Both the position numbers and the translations under genes were made by a program. The notes under the pieces were generated by a model, which saw only the letters and a program-made list of their open reading frames with translations, ran no database searches and was not told the DNA's origin. 64,000 nt of DNA from Maniola hyperantus (Eukaryota; Arthropoda; Insecta; Lepidoptera; Nymphalidae), in assembly GCF_902806685.2 (NCBI RefSeq), contig NC_048536.1:5890001-5954000 (forward strand). Reading direction: 5' to 3'. Shown in pieces: positions 12,123 to 25,289 of this stretch. How positions within the stretch are numbered: position 1 is the stretch's first letter; each line of letters begins with the position of its first letter.

Positions 12123-14064
12123 AGAAATAATTTGTTTGAAAGATATATATAATATATTAATTATCCAAGTAGGTAAGTACCTACCTATTTGTTCATTTAA
12201 AACACATTAGAGGTTGTGAAATATTTTTAGATAGGTAGGTACGTAGTAGGTAAAAGTGCGGTACTTACAAAGTGCTGTAAACTGCGAAAAATATGTGAGC
12301 CATGGTAAACGGACGTGGTTATTCAATAAATCAGCAAATTAAAGTGTTATGAAAAATTCATTGTCATTAAATAGGGAAACTAAAAAGAAACACACGTCAA
12401 AAGCAGAACTCCATAACATAAAACAAGGAATGCGCCCTGAACTAACATGTGGAAGGTCGCACTGAATGGAGGATTTCTTTTACTATGCTTGTGCATTAAT
12501 AATGCCATATGAACTCAACTTTCATTCATAACGCTTGTCGCGTGAATGAACTCCATTAAGGGCTGCTAATTGACCGACACGGGCACAATGAGGTGGACAC
12601 GCGACGCAAGCCGCGCCTCATTGTAAACCGTACACGGCTTTGAAGTGTCGCATACTTTATGAAATTCAAACTTTTTACATGTGACGTCGGACTCACATTA
12701 ATTGGCGATTCGCAAAGCACCGGTACGTCGCGTCGCGTCGCGGCGCCTTCTATGCTAATGATTTTCTTGCCATAATAATAGCTGTGGAGAGGTGAGTGGT
12801 AACGCGCAGAGACTTGGGCGTAGGTGGCGCTATCGACTCGCAGCTCGCTTCAGCGGAAGCGGCGTCATCCTGCGGAAGATAAGCGCCCAGTTTCATCTGC
12901 GACATGAAGTCTAATTAAATCAAAACGCCCTCAGATTGTTGATACGACCGCCAGCAACACGTATCGTCCAAAATTGCAGCCACACTAGCAATTTGCATAG
13001 GTGAATAACTCAACGCGTTGTGGACTGAATAGAATCGATTTCGAAACTCCTCTGGCTGGTGTGTAACACATAACTAGGCACCTATAATGCTAATGACATT
13101 TTTTTCACATTAGCTCAATTTGAATTGCGTGTGCGCATTCCGCGTTGTACACAATAAATATTGTATGCTTTGCCGTTTGTGCTCCATTTACGTTATCACG
13201 TCGGTAATAATAAAGTTATATTCATTATTTGCAACTCGCATTTATTATTGGAATGATATGGGGTATGATAGGGGCAAATACATTTTCGATTACAATAGAG
13301 AGTTATTGGATGAAAAATCATTCGCCATTCGGGGAAAAACCTAATTGTTTAGCGTTCTAGTTACTACAGTCGCTAAGTACTTGCGTGACGGTTATCGCTG
13401 GAATGTGAACTTTTGTCAGTTTACATTGTTATCTTGCTCCGTATAACCTAAAACAACAATACATCAAAACATGTAATGTAGGTACACTATCTTGGAACAA
13501 GACGAAAAAATTCGACTCCGACAGATTGATGAAATAAAAAATTGCTCTTTCGAACTTTGAAAAGCTTTTCCCTTCTACGGAAAGTATGCTAAATCGGTTT
13601 TTCGCATAGATTCGTCAATAGCGGTATTGTTTGGTTAGGTAGGTACTCACTTTTTTTGAATAAAAACTGAGAGAAGACTGTAGAGTGGATAATTTATATA
13701 AAACATATTTACTAAGCACATATTCCTTGTGTCTTCTGGTAATTTATTATTCAGCTCAATGTGTTGGCCCGTCGCGCACATGGAGGAGCGCATATATACC
13801 TACTTTACAACTACAAAAAATCCACGTACAAGATTTTCTAGTCCAATATTCCGGATTTAGAGGGACTGGGATTCCGTAAATCCTTCTTTCATCAATGTTT
13901 TTTTGATTCTTTTCTTACTAAATCTCGTTCAAACCAATTTTCGGTGAAAGTTTGCATGGTACTTGGTAATGTAGTACATCATATTTTTTTTTAGTTTTAT
14001 CATTATCTTATTTTAGTAGTTACAGGGGGGGGGACACAATTTACCTCTTTGGAAGTGTCTCTCG

Positions 14065-14295
14065 CGCAAACTATTTAGCTTAGAAACCCCTAAAATTTTG
14101 TGGTTTTTTTTCTATTTTTGTGAGAAAATCTTAATGCGGTTCACACAATACATCTACTTACCAAGCTTCAACAGTATAGTTCTTATAGTTTCGGAAAAAA
14201 GTGGCTGTGACATACGGACGGACAGACAGACAGACAGACATGACGAATCTATAAGGGTTCCGTTTTTTGCCATTTGGCTACGGAACCCTAAAAAG
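14065..14295. repeat. Repeat bounded by ...ACGGACGGACAGACAG and TACGGAACCCTA
   Basis: It carries a GACAGACAGACAGACA run and the ATAAGGGTTCCGTTTTTTGC...GGCTACGGAACCCTA end, which is common in lepidopteran repeats. Confidence 0.5.
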
Positions 14296-14974
14296 GATAT
14301 TAAGATATTCCAACGGGATCTAAAACGTTAATCCACGTGGATGAAATCGCGTGGATTAAGGTTCGAGTGCGATCACATCAAATAGGTAGTACCTACCTAT
14401 GCTGGTGTGTTAACGACTAATACGCTACAACCAAATTGTGAACGTTTCATTATTTTATATTATAAATTATCTAATGACGATAACTCTGGTGACACTGATA
14501 ACTGAATAATACCAATAGCTATATACTATGACGTCGGTTTTCATATTCGCTTGTTATTATCAATATTCGATAAGCTGGTTGTTTAAATTACTGACATGAC
14601 ACTCCTACGCGTGCTTTTATTGATTTTACTTTCGGCCAGATGCCCGGCATGACTTGCGTTGCATCGACTCACGTGTATTGTACGTTGATGGTACTATCCA
14701 TAGTCCTTACCTATCAGAAGTTTTCGCAAGTGACGCCAACAACTGTAAAAGGTTTCAACTCAAACCGATGAACGGTGTACGAACATGTAGCTTAGGTAAC
14801 GAACAGACAAAGATGACAATTATTTTAGCCATGGGTCGAAGTTCAGAATTAACAGTTATCCTTTATAACTGTCATCACATAATATCACAACTTAAATACA
14901 AAAGAAAAAAGTACATACAGTTATAAAAGGATATTTCAGGCCAAAACTGCACAGGTTAAAATCTTTATTAATTT

Positions 14975-15152
14975 TATAAAGAGGTAAAGTTTGTAAGTTT
15001 GTTTGTAGGGGGTAATCTCTGGAACTACAGAACCAATTTTTGAAAATTTTTTCACCAGTAGAAAGGTACATTATTTTATTTCAAAAAAATTAAAGATCCC
15101 TACGAAAATTGTAATAAGTTACCCGTGCGAAGCAGGGACGGGTTGCTAGTAT
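14975..15152 (+). repeat. RTE-like tail, TAAAGAGGTAA variant
   Basis: TTTATAAAGAGGTAAAGTTT ... GTAATCTCTGGAACTACAGA ... GGGACGGGTTGCTAGTAT. Related copies are at 36526-36716 and 32865-32985 (reverse). Confidence 0.55.
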
Positions 15153-15642
15153 CATAATAAAGCGTAGCCGTATACAGCTATAACCCATAACTTTTCTTGA
15201 GTATTTTTTTGGGCAGCCTCGGACCGTTATTTTGTTGTGAATTGCCAATGTAGATATTATGCACCATTGTTTGTTAATGTTGTTGTGCTAGCCGATGATT
15301 CATTCGTCTGGAAAAACGATAATTGTTTAGTACTTATTTAAATATTTTATGCAGAAATAATCACAACGATATCCCGTACGTAAAAGCTTTTGACGACAGA
15401 ACAGTGAGCCCGTCTTTTATGAAAACGCTTGTATTTTTTTAAGCTAGGATTGAAAATATATTGTACTGAACAGTCAAAAGTACGCCAACATTTTGGGGGT
15501 GCTTTTGGATCCATAATTTAGGAAGTCTACAAGCTGAGGTATAAGTAGAGGTAACCGGGTAGGCAGGTGTGTATGGAGTGAATACGGACATAACAGCGGA
15601 AAAAGCCGCTTCTTCTGTTCTTAAGCCCACAAAGCTAATAGT

Positions 15643-16242
15643 ACAGTAAATAAAGCCGTTTTTTTGTCAACCTCGCACTAAATTTCCGATTTTTTTTTAT
15701 TTTTTTTTAGGTTAAGGGTCACTTACTGACCATAAAATCACAAAATGCTGACAGATCCCGGTGGAGCTTGAAGGAAAGTTTTAGGCTGATATCTCGGAAA
15801 CTATCCGCTTTGAGTCATCATTATTGTAAAAAATAAAATTTCGCATCTTTTGGTTCATGTAAACTTGTTTGTAAAACTTACCGTTTACGATTTATGGCTG
15901 ATTTAATGAACCAGTTTTTCTATTTCGACCGATAACTTTTAAAATATTGGAAAACCCGGTTCATTAAATCGGTAATAAATCGTAAACGGTAAGTTTTACA
16001 AAAAAGCTTACAGGAAACAAAAGATGCGAAATTTTATTTTCTACAATAATGGTCTATTTAATTTTTGCCCTAAAGTGGATAGTTTTCGAGATATCAGCCA
16101 AAAACTTTCCTTCAAGATTGTGATCGAAGCTCTACCTGGATCTGTCAGCATTTTGTCATTTTATGGTCAGTAAGTGACCCTTAACCTAAAAAACAGAAAT
16201 TGGATCGGAAATTTAGTGCGAGGTTAAATGCTCTATTTACTG
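15643..16242. mobile_element. 600-bp foldback element, ~270-bp arms
   Basis: The left half (ACAGTAAATAAAGCC ... CCTCGCACTAAATTTCCGAT ... ACTTACCGTTTACGATTT) is the imperfect reverse complement of the right half (AAATCGTAAACGGTAAGTTT ... ATCGGAAATTTAGTGCGAGG ... CTATTTACTG). The centre is near 15,918-15,958. Neither half encodes a protein. It is a long-inverted-repeat MITE or foldback transposon. Confidence 0.85.
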
Positions 16243-16788
16243 GATTATAAGGCCCACACAGGGCAACAGCCGTCGGGTTCGCCCCCAAAACATCAAGCGG
16301 GCATCGTCTCAATGTACCTATTTACGCTGTGGTTCAGGTATTCATAAGTATGTAATTAAATCCGTGCGCTATTCTACGAAACTCGTGCACTATCCCATGG
16401 ACTCTAATCACTTCGTTCACTCACAGTCCACTGGTGGTTCACCACACAGCTTGAATGTCGCTGGAATTATCAAACCGTTATCACTGCAGCTGTTATTAGT
16501 GGAATCGTTGCAAAATAATTGCGTGGAAATGACATGTTGTGAATCATGATGCATTTAACTGCTTGCTTAACTCAGATAGTTAACTTTATCCATGGCTTTT
16601 TAATTGTTTAGTTTTAGGTACCTACTTCGCCGCCCCCGTTGGAAATTCGAAAAATGCGACCTTACCTAATCTTTGTCTACATTATAAAGGAAATCTCTGT
16701 GCAAATTTTCTGCTTTCTAGGTCCAAAGGTTTCGGCTGGGAGTTTATCACATTGTGCAGTAGACTATATATTTCGAGAATAATAATGA

Positions 16789-17130
16789 GGAGCTAGCGCA
16801 CGAAACGGTGTAATTATACTTCTGATCAAAATACTTTTTTTATTTAATCCGAACGCTTTTGCAATGCTATACTCAGAATACAAAAATCTGAACTCATTTT
16901 CAAATCAAACGCTCTAAAACTGTATTGAAACTTTAAAATGAGAAGTTCGTGATTTCAATCACTGAATACAGATTTGAACTAATTTTCAAACAAAACGTAC
17001 TTAAACTATGTTAAAATTGAGTCCGTAATATCGATCAAAACGGTACGATTACAATAGGTAGCGTTTCAACAGATTTTCGTTCAGTGTTTTGTTTCGTGCA
17101 ATTACACCGTTTTGTTCGCCAGCTCCTTAA
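16789..17130. mobile_element. MITE with GGAGCT..CGAACAAAACGGTGTAATT ends, copy 1
   Basis: The left end GAGGAGCTAGCGCACGAAAC and right end TTTTGTTCGCCAGCTCC, with GGTGTAATTATAC/GCAATTACACC inside, form the terminal inverted repeat. The interior has CTGAACTCATTTTCAAA-type blocks that also occur in copy 2. Confidence 0.65.
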
Positions 17131-17712
17131 TTTTAATCAGAATAAAGATTTTTTATTCAAGTAAACTTTGAACGGTCGTTGTAGGCACAGAATATAAGTA
17201 GGTATGTATTAGCAAAAATTTTAGCTAGCTAGGTACCTAGATTAATATTGGAGATTAATATGTATGTAAAACACAGACGCTTCTTAATTTGTTTGTTATG
17301 AATACAAAGCGGTGAGGCTAGACGTTTATTTCGAGTCTTGCGTCATCATCTCCTAATATTTCGTCGAATAAAAAAACGATTTATCAACGCGATGTTAGTA
17401 GGTCAATTTCGTAGTTGCATACTACTCTAGCCTCTGAGAATATCAAATATCATAATATTTTATGATGCGTTTTGCTCTGATAATTTCAATAAATGTATTC
17501 AGTTCATAAGTAATTATTAAATATTATCCGTCTATTAATCATAGTTACGTATTGTAAAACATATTATAAATTTATTATACGTATAGTGGCGGATAGTATT
17601 GTCAAATCTGTAGGTATACAATATTAAAGCGAAATACTATATACTGACTATGTACATGAAATCTCATATTAAAATATGTAAGTATAAAGCCTTCAAAATT
17701 CTTTAAGGATAG

Positions 17713-17772
17713 TATGCAACGATATCTACGTATGCTGTGCCCATGCACAGCATACCTAGATATCGTTGCATG
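17713..17772. repeat. Hairpin, 28-bp arms and 4-base loop
   Basis: TATGCAACGATATCTACG...GCTGTGC, loop CCAT, then GCACAGC...CTAGATATCGTTGCATG. A second inverted pair (GCGACAATGTGGCATGC / GGCATGCCGTAATGTCGC) flanks it at 17839-17932. Confidence 0.7.
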
Positions 17773-18892
17773 TCAGGACCATATTTTTCATCCATGAGTA
17801 AGCTAAGGCTGTTATACGCCGGAGGATCAAGATTCAAGATGCGACAATGTGGCATGCTTCTAATTGCAATATTAATTTTGCGTTTTTTATCTAATTGTAC
17901 GTGGCATGTGGCATGCCGTAATGTCGCACGCACTATGTAGCTCTGGCGTGAAAGAAGTGCTACGACCAAGTCACCGCCAGGGTTTTTATCACTTCTTGTT
18001 TCGAATAGGTACTTTGCACTTTGCAATCATCCTATTCGGGGTCACTGGAGTGGCAGACCGTGACCCGTGTACATTAAGAGCTTTTGTCGGGAACTCGGGA
18101 AGCCTCTAATTATCTCAAACGGCTAGGCACCCTAATTATCACGTTAACGAGGCTATTTTTTATATTGCGATTTATTATAATATTAACGCAACAAGCCCTC
18201 TGTACAAATGACAGAGTGTTGAATGTAATGACACAGCTGACGGAAAGCCAATGTGTCCCAAACGGCAATTAATTTGATCTGTGACCTTGTTATTTACCGT
18301 CCGACTTCCTTTTGCATTTATTATCTTGTTGGCCTTCCTGCAGCTAGTGTTAAATGTGAAAATGTACATTATAAAGACCCAAAAACGATCATAAATGAGC
18401 TATAAATAAACATCATGCAGAAAGCAGATATGCACCATCAAGCAAATCAAATTAAGACTTACATATTATATCAAGTAATTTATACCTACTTACTCATCTG
18501 GCGGTTTCACAGCACTTGTGAAACTTGTGCTTAAGTTGGTGCCTAACTGTCAGAAATAGTTTCAACAGTCAAATTGTTAAGGGCTTATTAAATAAATAAA
18601 TTGATTGATTGATACTGAGCCAGGTTGTACATATAATACTAAAATAGTATTAGCATGAATTATTGCAGCAATGTGATAATATATAATTTTCGTGATATTC
18701 TGATTCGGGCAGGAACTGCTTAGATTAAAATTAAAATTTTAAAGTGCAGATAGTTTTTGCAGAGTTTTGCAATATGTTGCCACACTATGCCACACTCCCT
18801 TTCCTAGGCTTAAAATAAACAACGTGACTTGTATTGCTGCTCATCGTGAAACTTAGGCACGTGTTTTAAGTTAAGTGCTAGAATTAATTTTG

Positions 18893-19110
18893 ATGACCTC
18901 CCTGGCAGAGTGGTGACTGCAGTGTCAAGCGAGAGGTTCTGAGTTGCCTATATTTATGGCTTTCCGTATTCAGTACTTCCCCCAAGGAGAGATGAGATAG
19001 ATACCTACTTACGCTTTTCTAATGGCCTGAAGCGTCGTGGGGGGCTTTAGCCATAGCTAGTTACTACCGGCAAAAGCATGCTGCCAAGCGATTTAGCATT
19101 CCAGTACTTT
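18893..19110 (+). mobile_element. SINE, CCCTGGCGCAGTGG-type, diverged
   Basis: Head CTCCCTGGCAGAGTGGTGAC, then the body block GGGGGCTTTAGCCATAGCTA...CCGGCAAAAGCATGCTGCCAA. The same body is seen at 5573-5770, 28080-28270 (reverse) and 48030-48375. Confidence 0.55.
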
Positions 19111-19623
19111 GCATACATTCGATGCCGTTTGCAGCACTGTCAACGTTCGTTCGTAAAACTCGAGTTGGCGCCTGAAAAAGACATGGCAAAGACCCTAAAA
19201 ATGTAGGTATAATGTTCGTCCAAAGATTTGTGTGCATGAGCCTTAATAACTTTATAGTATGAAGCGAATAGAACAGGCGTTGCGGCTTACATTGGCCCCG
19301 ATCCAGGAATAGGCCATCCACAGTTCAAGTGTACGCCGTTTCCGGTTCAAATGTGTAGTAGATATCAGTTTACTATGCGTTTAAAATAAGAAGACAAGGC
19401 AAGCTCGCATACTCATCGTTTGATAGGTAAGTAGGTATGGTGCGCGCAAAACAAGTAGTCCAATCTGAATTCTAAACACGAGGCGTATATGACTTTGCAT
19501 TGTACAAAAACAAATCTCAGTCAGTTGTCAAATGGCAGAAATCAGGGAAATACTTCGAATAGACGTAATAATGAAAATCAAAACTGGCATCTATTTACCC
19601 TAATCATCTACCCTGTTATAATT

Positions 19624-19876
19624 GGAGCTGGCGAACAAAACGCTGTAATTACACTGCTTATCAAAATACTTTTTCTTTAATCGGGACTTTTTGGTTCAAT
19701 AAATTCAAATCTGAACTCATTTCCAAGCAAAACGGCTTCAAACTGTGCTAAAATTGAGTCCTAAGTTCGTGATTTCAATCAAAACGGTATACTTAATTAC
19801 AGAGCGGTTTTCATTCAGTTTTTTGTACTTCTGTATATTTCGTGCAATTATACCGTTTTGTTCGCTAACGCCTCAT
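19624..19876. mobile_element. MITE with GGAGCT..CGAACAAAACGGTGTAATT ends, copy 2
   Basis: GGAGCTGGCGAACAAAACGC at the left and ACCGTTTTGTTCGCTAACGC at the right. The interior shares TCTGAACTCATTT and GTTCGTGATTTCAATCA with copy 1 but is shorter. Confidence 0.65.
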
Positions 19877-20544
19877 TATTATTATATTTAAATGGCTCTT
19901 TTAGTAATTATCTAGATACTCGTAATACGTTTGCAAAATACAAAAATACTTACCCTTTTCTGTTTTCTGTAGGCGTGTAAAACGAAAATAAGAGTATGAA
20001 TTTCATGGAAGAAAAACAGTAAGGCTGGTTATACATTAAGATACTTTTTAATTTTAACTAATGCCGTATAAAGTTTTTGCATGAGCATTTTCTAGGCAAG
20101 TTTGCCTGTAATCAGTCTGAAAAAGCTCTTTCTTAGTACATGATAGTGAAAACCGATGTACTATATTTGAAACAACGACGCGCGTCTTGGCGTTTTGCGA
20201 TACATAAGCTACATGACGTCTTGACAAATCCAATATGATACTGTCTTTTATCTCAAAAGCCGTTAACTGCTAAAAATAATCATATGATTTAAAAAGATTA
20301 GCTGTCAGGTTTTCGTTTTTGAATTTTAACTTTTTCTTAGATAACTCAGTGTGTTCTTGTCTTTTTGAATCCAGTGGGTGTTATTGAGTCGCGGCCGGCC
20401 GCGCCGAGCCGAGCTGGGAGCCATGCTTGTGCCAGGAGCGAGGGCGTCTGGCGTTCTCTTGGTTAGAAAATCTTTATAAGTTTCCGTTCTGTAGACGGTT
20501 TCAGCGCTAGGTGGGCGGTAGGTACGGCCCACGTCCAATTTACC

Positions 20545-20890
20545 TTATAGCTTCCCTGGCACAGTGATGAGCACTATGGTCTTATAAGCGGGAGGTATTA
20601 GATCTGATTCTCGGCAGGGGCAAATTAATTTTTAAGAAGCGTCGGCCTCCTCCCTATTCGGGGGGTTTCCGAGGTTCAATCGTTAGCGTGTACCTCTTTT
20701 CGGCGTTAAAATAATAGCACTTGTTTTAACGGTGAAAGAAAACATCGTGAGAAAATCCGTATACCTGAGAGTTCTTCTTTATCTTCTCAAAGGTGTGTAA
20801 AGTCTGACAATCCACACTTGGTCAGCGAGGTAGACTATGTCTAAGCCAAACCCTTCTCATTCTGACATACATACATACATACACATACAT
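20545..20890 (+). mobile_element. SINE with CCCTGGCACAGTG head joined to the other SINE's body
   Basis: The head TTCCCTGGCACAGTGATGAG and box-B-like CTGATTCTCGGCAGGGGC belong to one SINE family. From about 20725 the body (GGTGAAAGAAAACATCGTGA ... CAGCGAGGTAGACTATG) is that of the GTGATAGCCTAGTGG family. It is either a nested insertion or a chimeric SINE. A CATA repeat ends it. Confidence 0.55.
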
Positions 20891-22369
20891 ACATTACATT
20901 AAGTAATGAGCAACGTTTCAATCTCAAAAGATTAAGATTTATATTGTTTACGTAGAGCGTAGAGGTAGTTATTGAAAGGTCAGCAATAACATAATTTGCA
21001 TGCCTGGTGACAGTTGACGCGATGTTCCCGTCTGCTGCGCACTGACACCCGCCCTGGCTCTGGCGGAGCGTGGAGCGCCTAATTGTGTATACATCATAAT
21101 ATCTGAACGCTGCTCCAACAACGGACCTATGTCCAGAAAACCTACCTATTTATAATTTCTGTACCTATGTCCGATAGACATCAAAATAACGGCTTATTCT
21201 CGCCGAACTGGGTGACCTTCTTGGATTTTGGATTGAGCTCGGCTGGCTGGAGTGATCCGGCGGGGAGCTGGGCCAGTGGTCTCACGTTTCTACAGCGAAG
21301 GGCTACGTCTAAGTGCCGAAAAGAAAGAGAAACGGACTTCTGTCTCGTCTGCTGACAAGTAACTATAAGAACGGCTCATTGATACTGTAGCACAAGTCAG
21401 TGGCGTGCAATTCATAGAGGCATAAAAGTACTGCTTACCCTAGTTGAAATGACCAGTGCCCATTTTTATTTATGACCTGCCATTCAGTAGGTCTATATAA
21501 GGTGTATCTAAGGCCTATCTTACTAATGCTTACCCTGGCTTCGAACTCTCAACCAATAGAAGTAGGTAATGACAATAAGGCTAAAACTAAGGGTAGGGAA
21601 CCTTATATGATATGTCCCAGTCAACCTTAGAAATATGTGAGAGGCGTGTTGGTCAAGACGTCTTCTGAATGCTCAACTCCATCGTAGGGACAGACAAGTC
21701 ATTTTTTTGCCTAGAAGTCTACCACCGTAGTTTGACAGCCATAGTGCGACGATAGCAATCTTTGGACACACTATTGGCTGAAATGAATCATTGCAGCAAA
21801 AATATTATAAATTTAGCCAATCACTATTGAGGTTGTACCATTGATTGATGCAGCTTTTCCGCAATACGCCTACCGAATGCAACTATACCTGGAAATGCGT
21901 AACGTAACGGCCACGGCTCTGGCAGCTCTTGTGGGCTATATTCTAGTGCACGAAATAGGATGGTATTTTGTGTATAGTGGTAGCTTATACGAACATGCAC
22001 CGGTAGTAGGATGTGCGTAATTTGAATTTTGACTCAACCATGACTTCCTAATAGGAGACAGAGGTTATATCGCAATATGTCACGGTCCGTAAAGTACAAT
22101 AGCTCGTTCGTTCGCAGTGAGCACTATTAGTACGATTGGAGTCATACAATTAGGTCGCTTACTACGCGGCGGTAGCGAGTTAACTCCTAGACGAAAATTC
22201 GGAGTTCGAGCCAAATAGCCTGTAATAACAGCGTTAGTCTGTAATAACACTACTACAACTTTTGTGATTTGTACTACATTGTATAAGCCGAGTAGTTACT
22301 GACTGTTGTAGGCTAAATTGCTTTATTTGGCGTTTTGTGGAATTCACAATTTTTTCCAGAAGATATCAG

Positions 22370-22598
22370 TACCCTTATTATAAATGCGAAAGTGTATTTG
22401 TTTGTTGGTTTGTCTTTTAATCACGTTGCAACGGGTGGCACCGGTGCAACGGATTGACGTGATTATTTGCATGGGTATAGATAAAGACCTGGAGAGTGAC
22501 ATAGGCTACTTTTTATCCCGGAAAATCAAACCGTTTCCACGGGATTTTTAAAAACCTAAGTAATTCCACGCGGACGAAGTCGCGGGCATCAGCAAGTA
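22370..22598 (+). repeat. CAGCTAGTA-type 3'-tail repeat
   Basis: CAGTACCCTTATTATAAATG ... GACCTGGAGAGTGACATAGG ... ACGAAGTCGCGGGCATCAGC. A full-length, well-preserved copy. Confidence 0.6.
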
Positions 22599-25289
22599 AA
22601 CTATAGATCCAAAAAAACTTCTACCATAGCAGTATGTAAGTTAACTAATTAGTAAAAGGGGGTCACGGCTCACGGCCCTCATCAATAAGGAATACGATGC
22701 AGATAGAGATTTACACTTAATTCTTTCAACAGGAAGTAAAACACTATGTAGGTTAGAATGATCATCGATGAGTTAGAGTAAAATCTTGTTCGATCTTCGA
22801 TATGATGCGAAGAATTGTAGGAAAGTGACGGGTGGGAACGGAAGGCTACAAAACATAAAGGGGTTACTGGTAAGACAATCGCAGAATTATTCCAGTTAGC
22901 CATGGACTTCAAGTTATTGCTCTTAGATTAGCTATAGAGAAGTTATTGCTCACCAGAACAAGTTCAGTAATAGAGTCGCATGGATACGCATACGTCCAAA
23001 GAAGATATAATTTTTTTTTCTGTCGTGTAAAATCTAGTAAGTAACAAGATCGTTTTTATTGCGTTTCCAAAATAATTTATAATCGTACCTATTTAATACC
23101 TATCCTACCATTTTATGCTTTAGCAACCTACCATATTATTATACAACAGACCCAGGTAGCATGTAGATTGTAGGTACGTAAGTATCTACCATATATCTAC
23201 TTTTACTTTCAACTAATTACACACTTGTACCTAGCTAATAGACTGTGAAGGTTGGCTAGGTAAAAGGTCCACTCCAATAAAAGTAAAGCTGTTCCTAGAA
23301 TTCTAGATCTTATAGTTGATTCGACAGTAGAAGACCGGTTACGGGCCTTGACTTTTTTATTTTATATCTGTTAAATTAACTAGTTTATTATCCGCGGTTT
23401 CGCAAGCCTAAATTTGTCTAGGACAGATCCAAACGTGCTCAATTAAATATCATGTTTTCTTATTCGTTTAATACTGGATGCTTGCTCATCCTCGGTTTGA
23501 GTAGGTATTCGGTTCGCTTAGCACTTTGTAGGTAGCCACTGAACCTCTATAGAGGCCAATGTTCTTCTTCCGATATATCCTTTTTCAAACCCTTTTGCTT
23601 TCTGATTTCCCAACTGGTGGTGGTGGTATCATAAATGGCACAAGCTGTTCTACATGAAATAAATTCATTTCATTGGCATTTGGTACCGGCAAGTTTTTGG
23701 TTTGTTTGTACTTGATTCTGCATAATATCACTTAACATCAGGTGACCCGACTGCTCGTTTGCTCGCCATTTTTATATTTAAAAAAAATTATACGTGTTGT
23801 TAGGTACTAGGTACTAGGTAGGCCGGTTGTCTTCTCCACACATTCGCTATGCAAATGAATTCTCAGAACGTCTCGGGTGACGCGAAGCGTTCGAGATAAC
23901 TTCCTTTTGCACTTCTCGACATTTGGAAATACCCGAACACCGGTTTTGTTGCGGCGGCGCGGCGGCTGCGGCGCCGTGTATTAATATTATTGAACGAGCA
24001 AAAACTGCTGCACAACATGGATATAAATCAAAACAAACACTCGCTGGTGTGCGTAACTGTTTGCGTCAGAGGTAGGTAACCAGTAACTATGTACTTACAT
24101 TCCGAGTTACAACCTGTATGCATTGAGATGGATCATGGAGCAGCAGGTCTCATACATCTGACTTCAAAAAGGGCATCACCGGTAAAGGCTGCCACACATT
24201 GGCACGAAGCGTTCAGTAAACTTGCAGCCTATGTGTAAACTTTAAACACTGTTTCTGAATTGTGCCTAGCTAATACCTAGATCCTTTGATGTTTGTTTGA
24301 AAACCCACAAGAGTCGGCAAGCTGGCTAGCTCCGACCACACGTGGCAAACTGTGAAATGTATCCCTAGAGGTACCTACTTATCAGCAAAGACATGATAGA
24401 TACATACTTAATAATACAGTCAAATGAAAACTCCTGATTCTATGAGTTATGACTGACCAATCGAAATAGAAAGCTGAAATTTCCCACAGAACTTCCCTTC
24501 AAAGTGTAGACAAGAAATAAGGCCGGATTTTTCGGAATACCTACAGGACAGAGAATAAAGAGGATTTATATTTTAGTTTTATGACTGAAGCGAGAATTAT
24601 TGACACAGAGATTTTAAACTCTGCTGCCAACGCTACTTTACTGAATGGCAAACAGTTTGGTAAACGTGTGCACCAATCAGGTTGCTGAACTAAAGATGCT
24701 CTGTAACATGACAACTCTCAGTCTGAATACATTCCATAGGTATACCTTATCGTAGAGGAAGCAGGCACGGGTTGACTGCGCTGCAACAGTTTGGTCACAA
24801 TACCCAATAATAGTAACTCAACTTGGCCGACTTCTTGCAACACATTCCTACGTTTAGCCCTACCTAATCTACAGGTGCAACTTCCCTTGTGGTAATAACG
24901 AGTAAATATTTTGAGGGTGATCAAAAGATCAAAAGTGTAATGATCCGGGCACCAACACGTGCTCAAACTCTAGTAAAATACCAGTCCAAACTGAGTATCA
25001 CAGTGGTATCACATATTGTCGTGTAAATGACTACCTACTAACATGAATATATGCAAAGCAAATGAGTTTGTGTGCGTCATGTGTGCATGTATGTGGGGTT
25101 CCGGCTTCGAGTGGTTGACCGTTGAATGAAATTCTCAGTTCTGTGATTTCGCCGAATCTCTGGGGTCACCTTCTTTGTCAATTTTGTCGCCAGTGATAAC
25201 ACACTTCTCTATATCTAGATTTTAAGCTCTAAGTAGTATAAAATAAATTAAAATATTAATACAGTATATGCAGTAATACAGTATATGCA

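Noticed and set aside
17703..18026. 107-codon minus-strand frame
   Set aside because: It runs through a hairpin and other inverted repeats. No protein pattern was seen.
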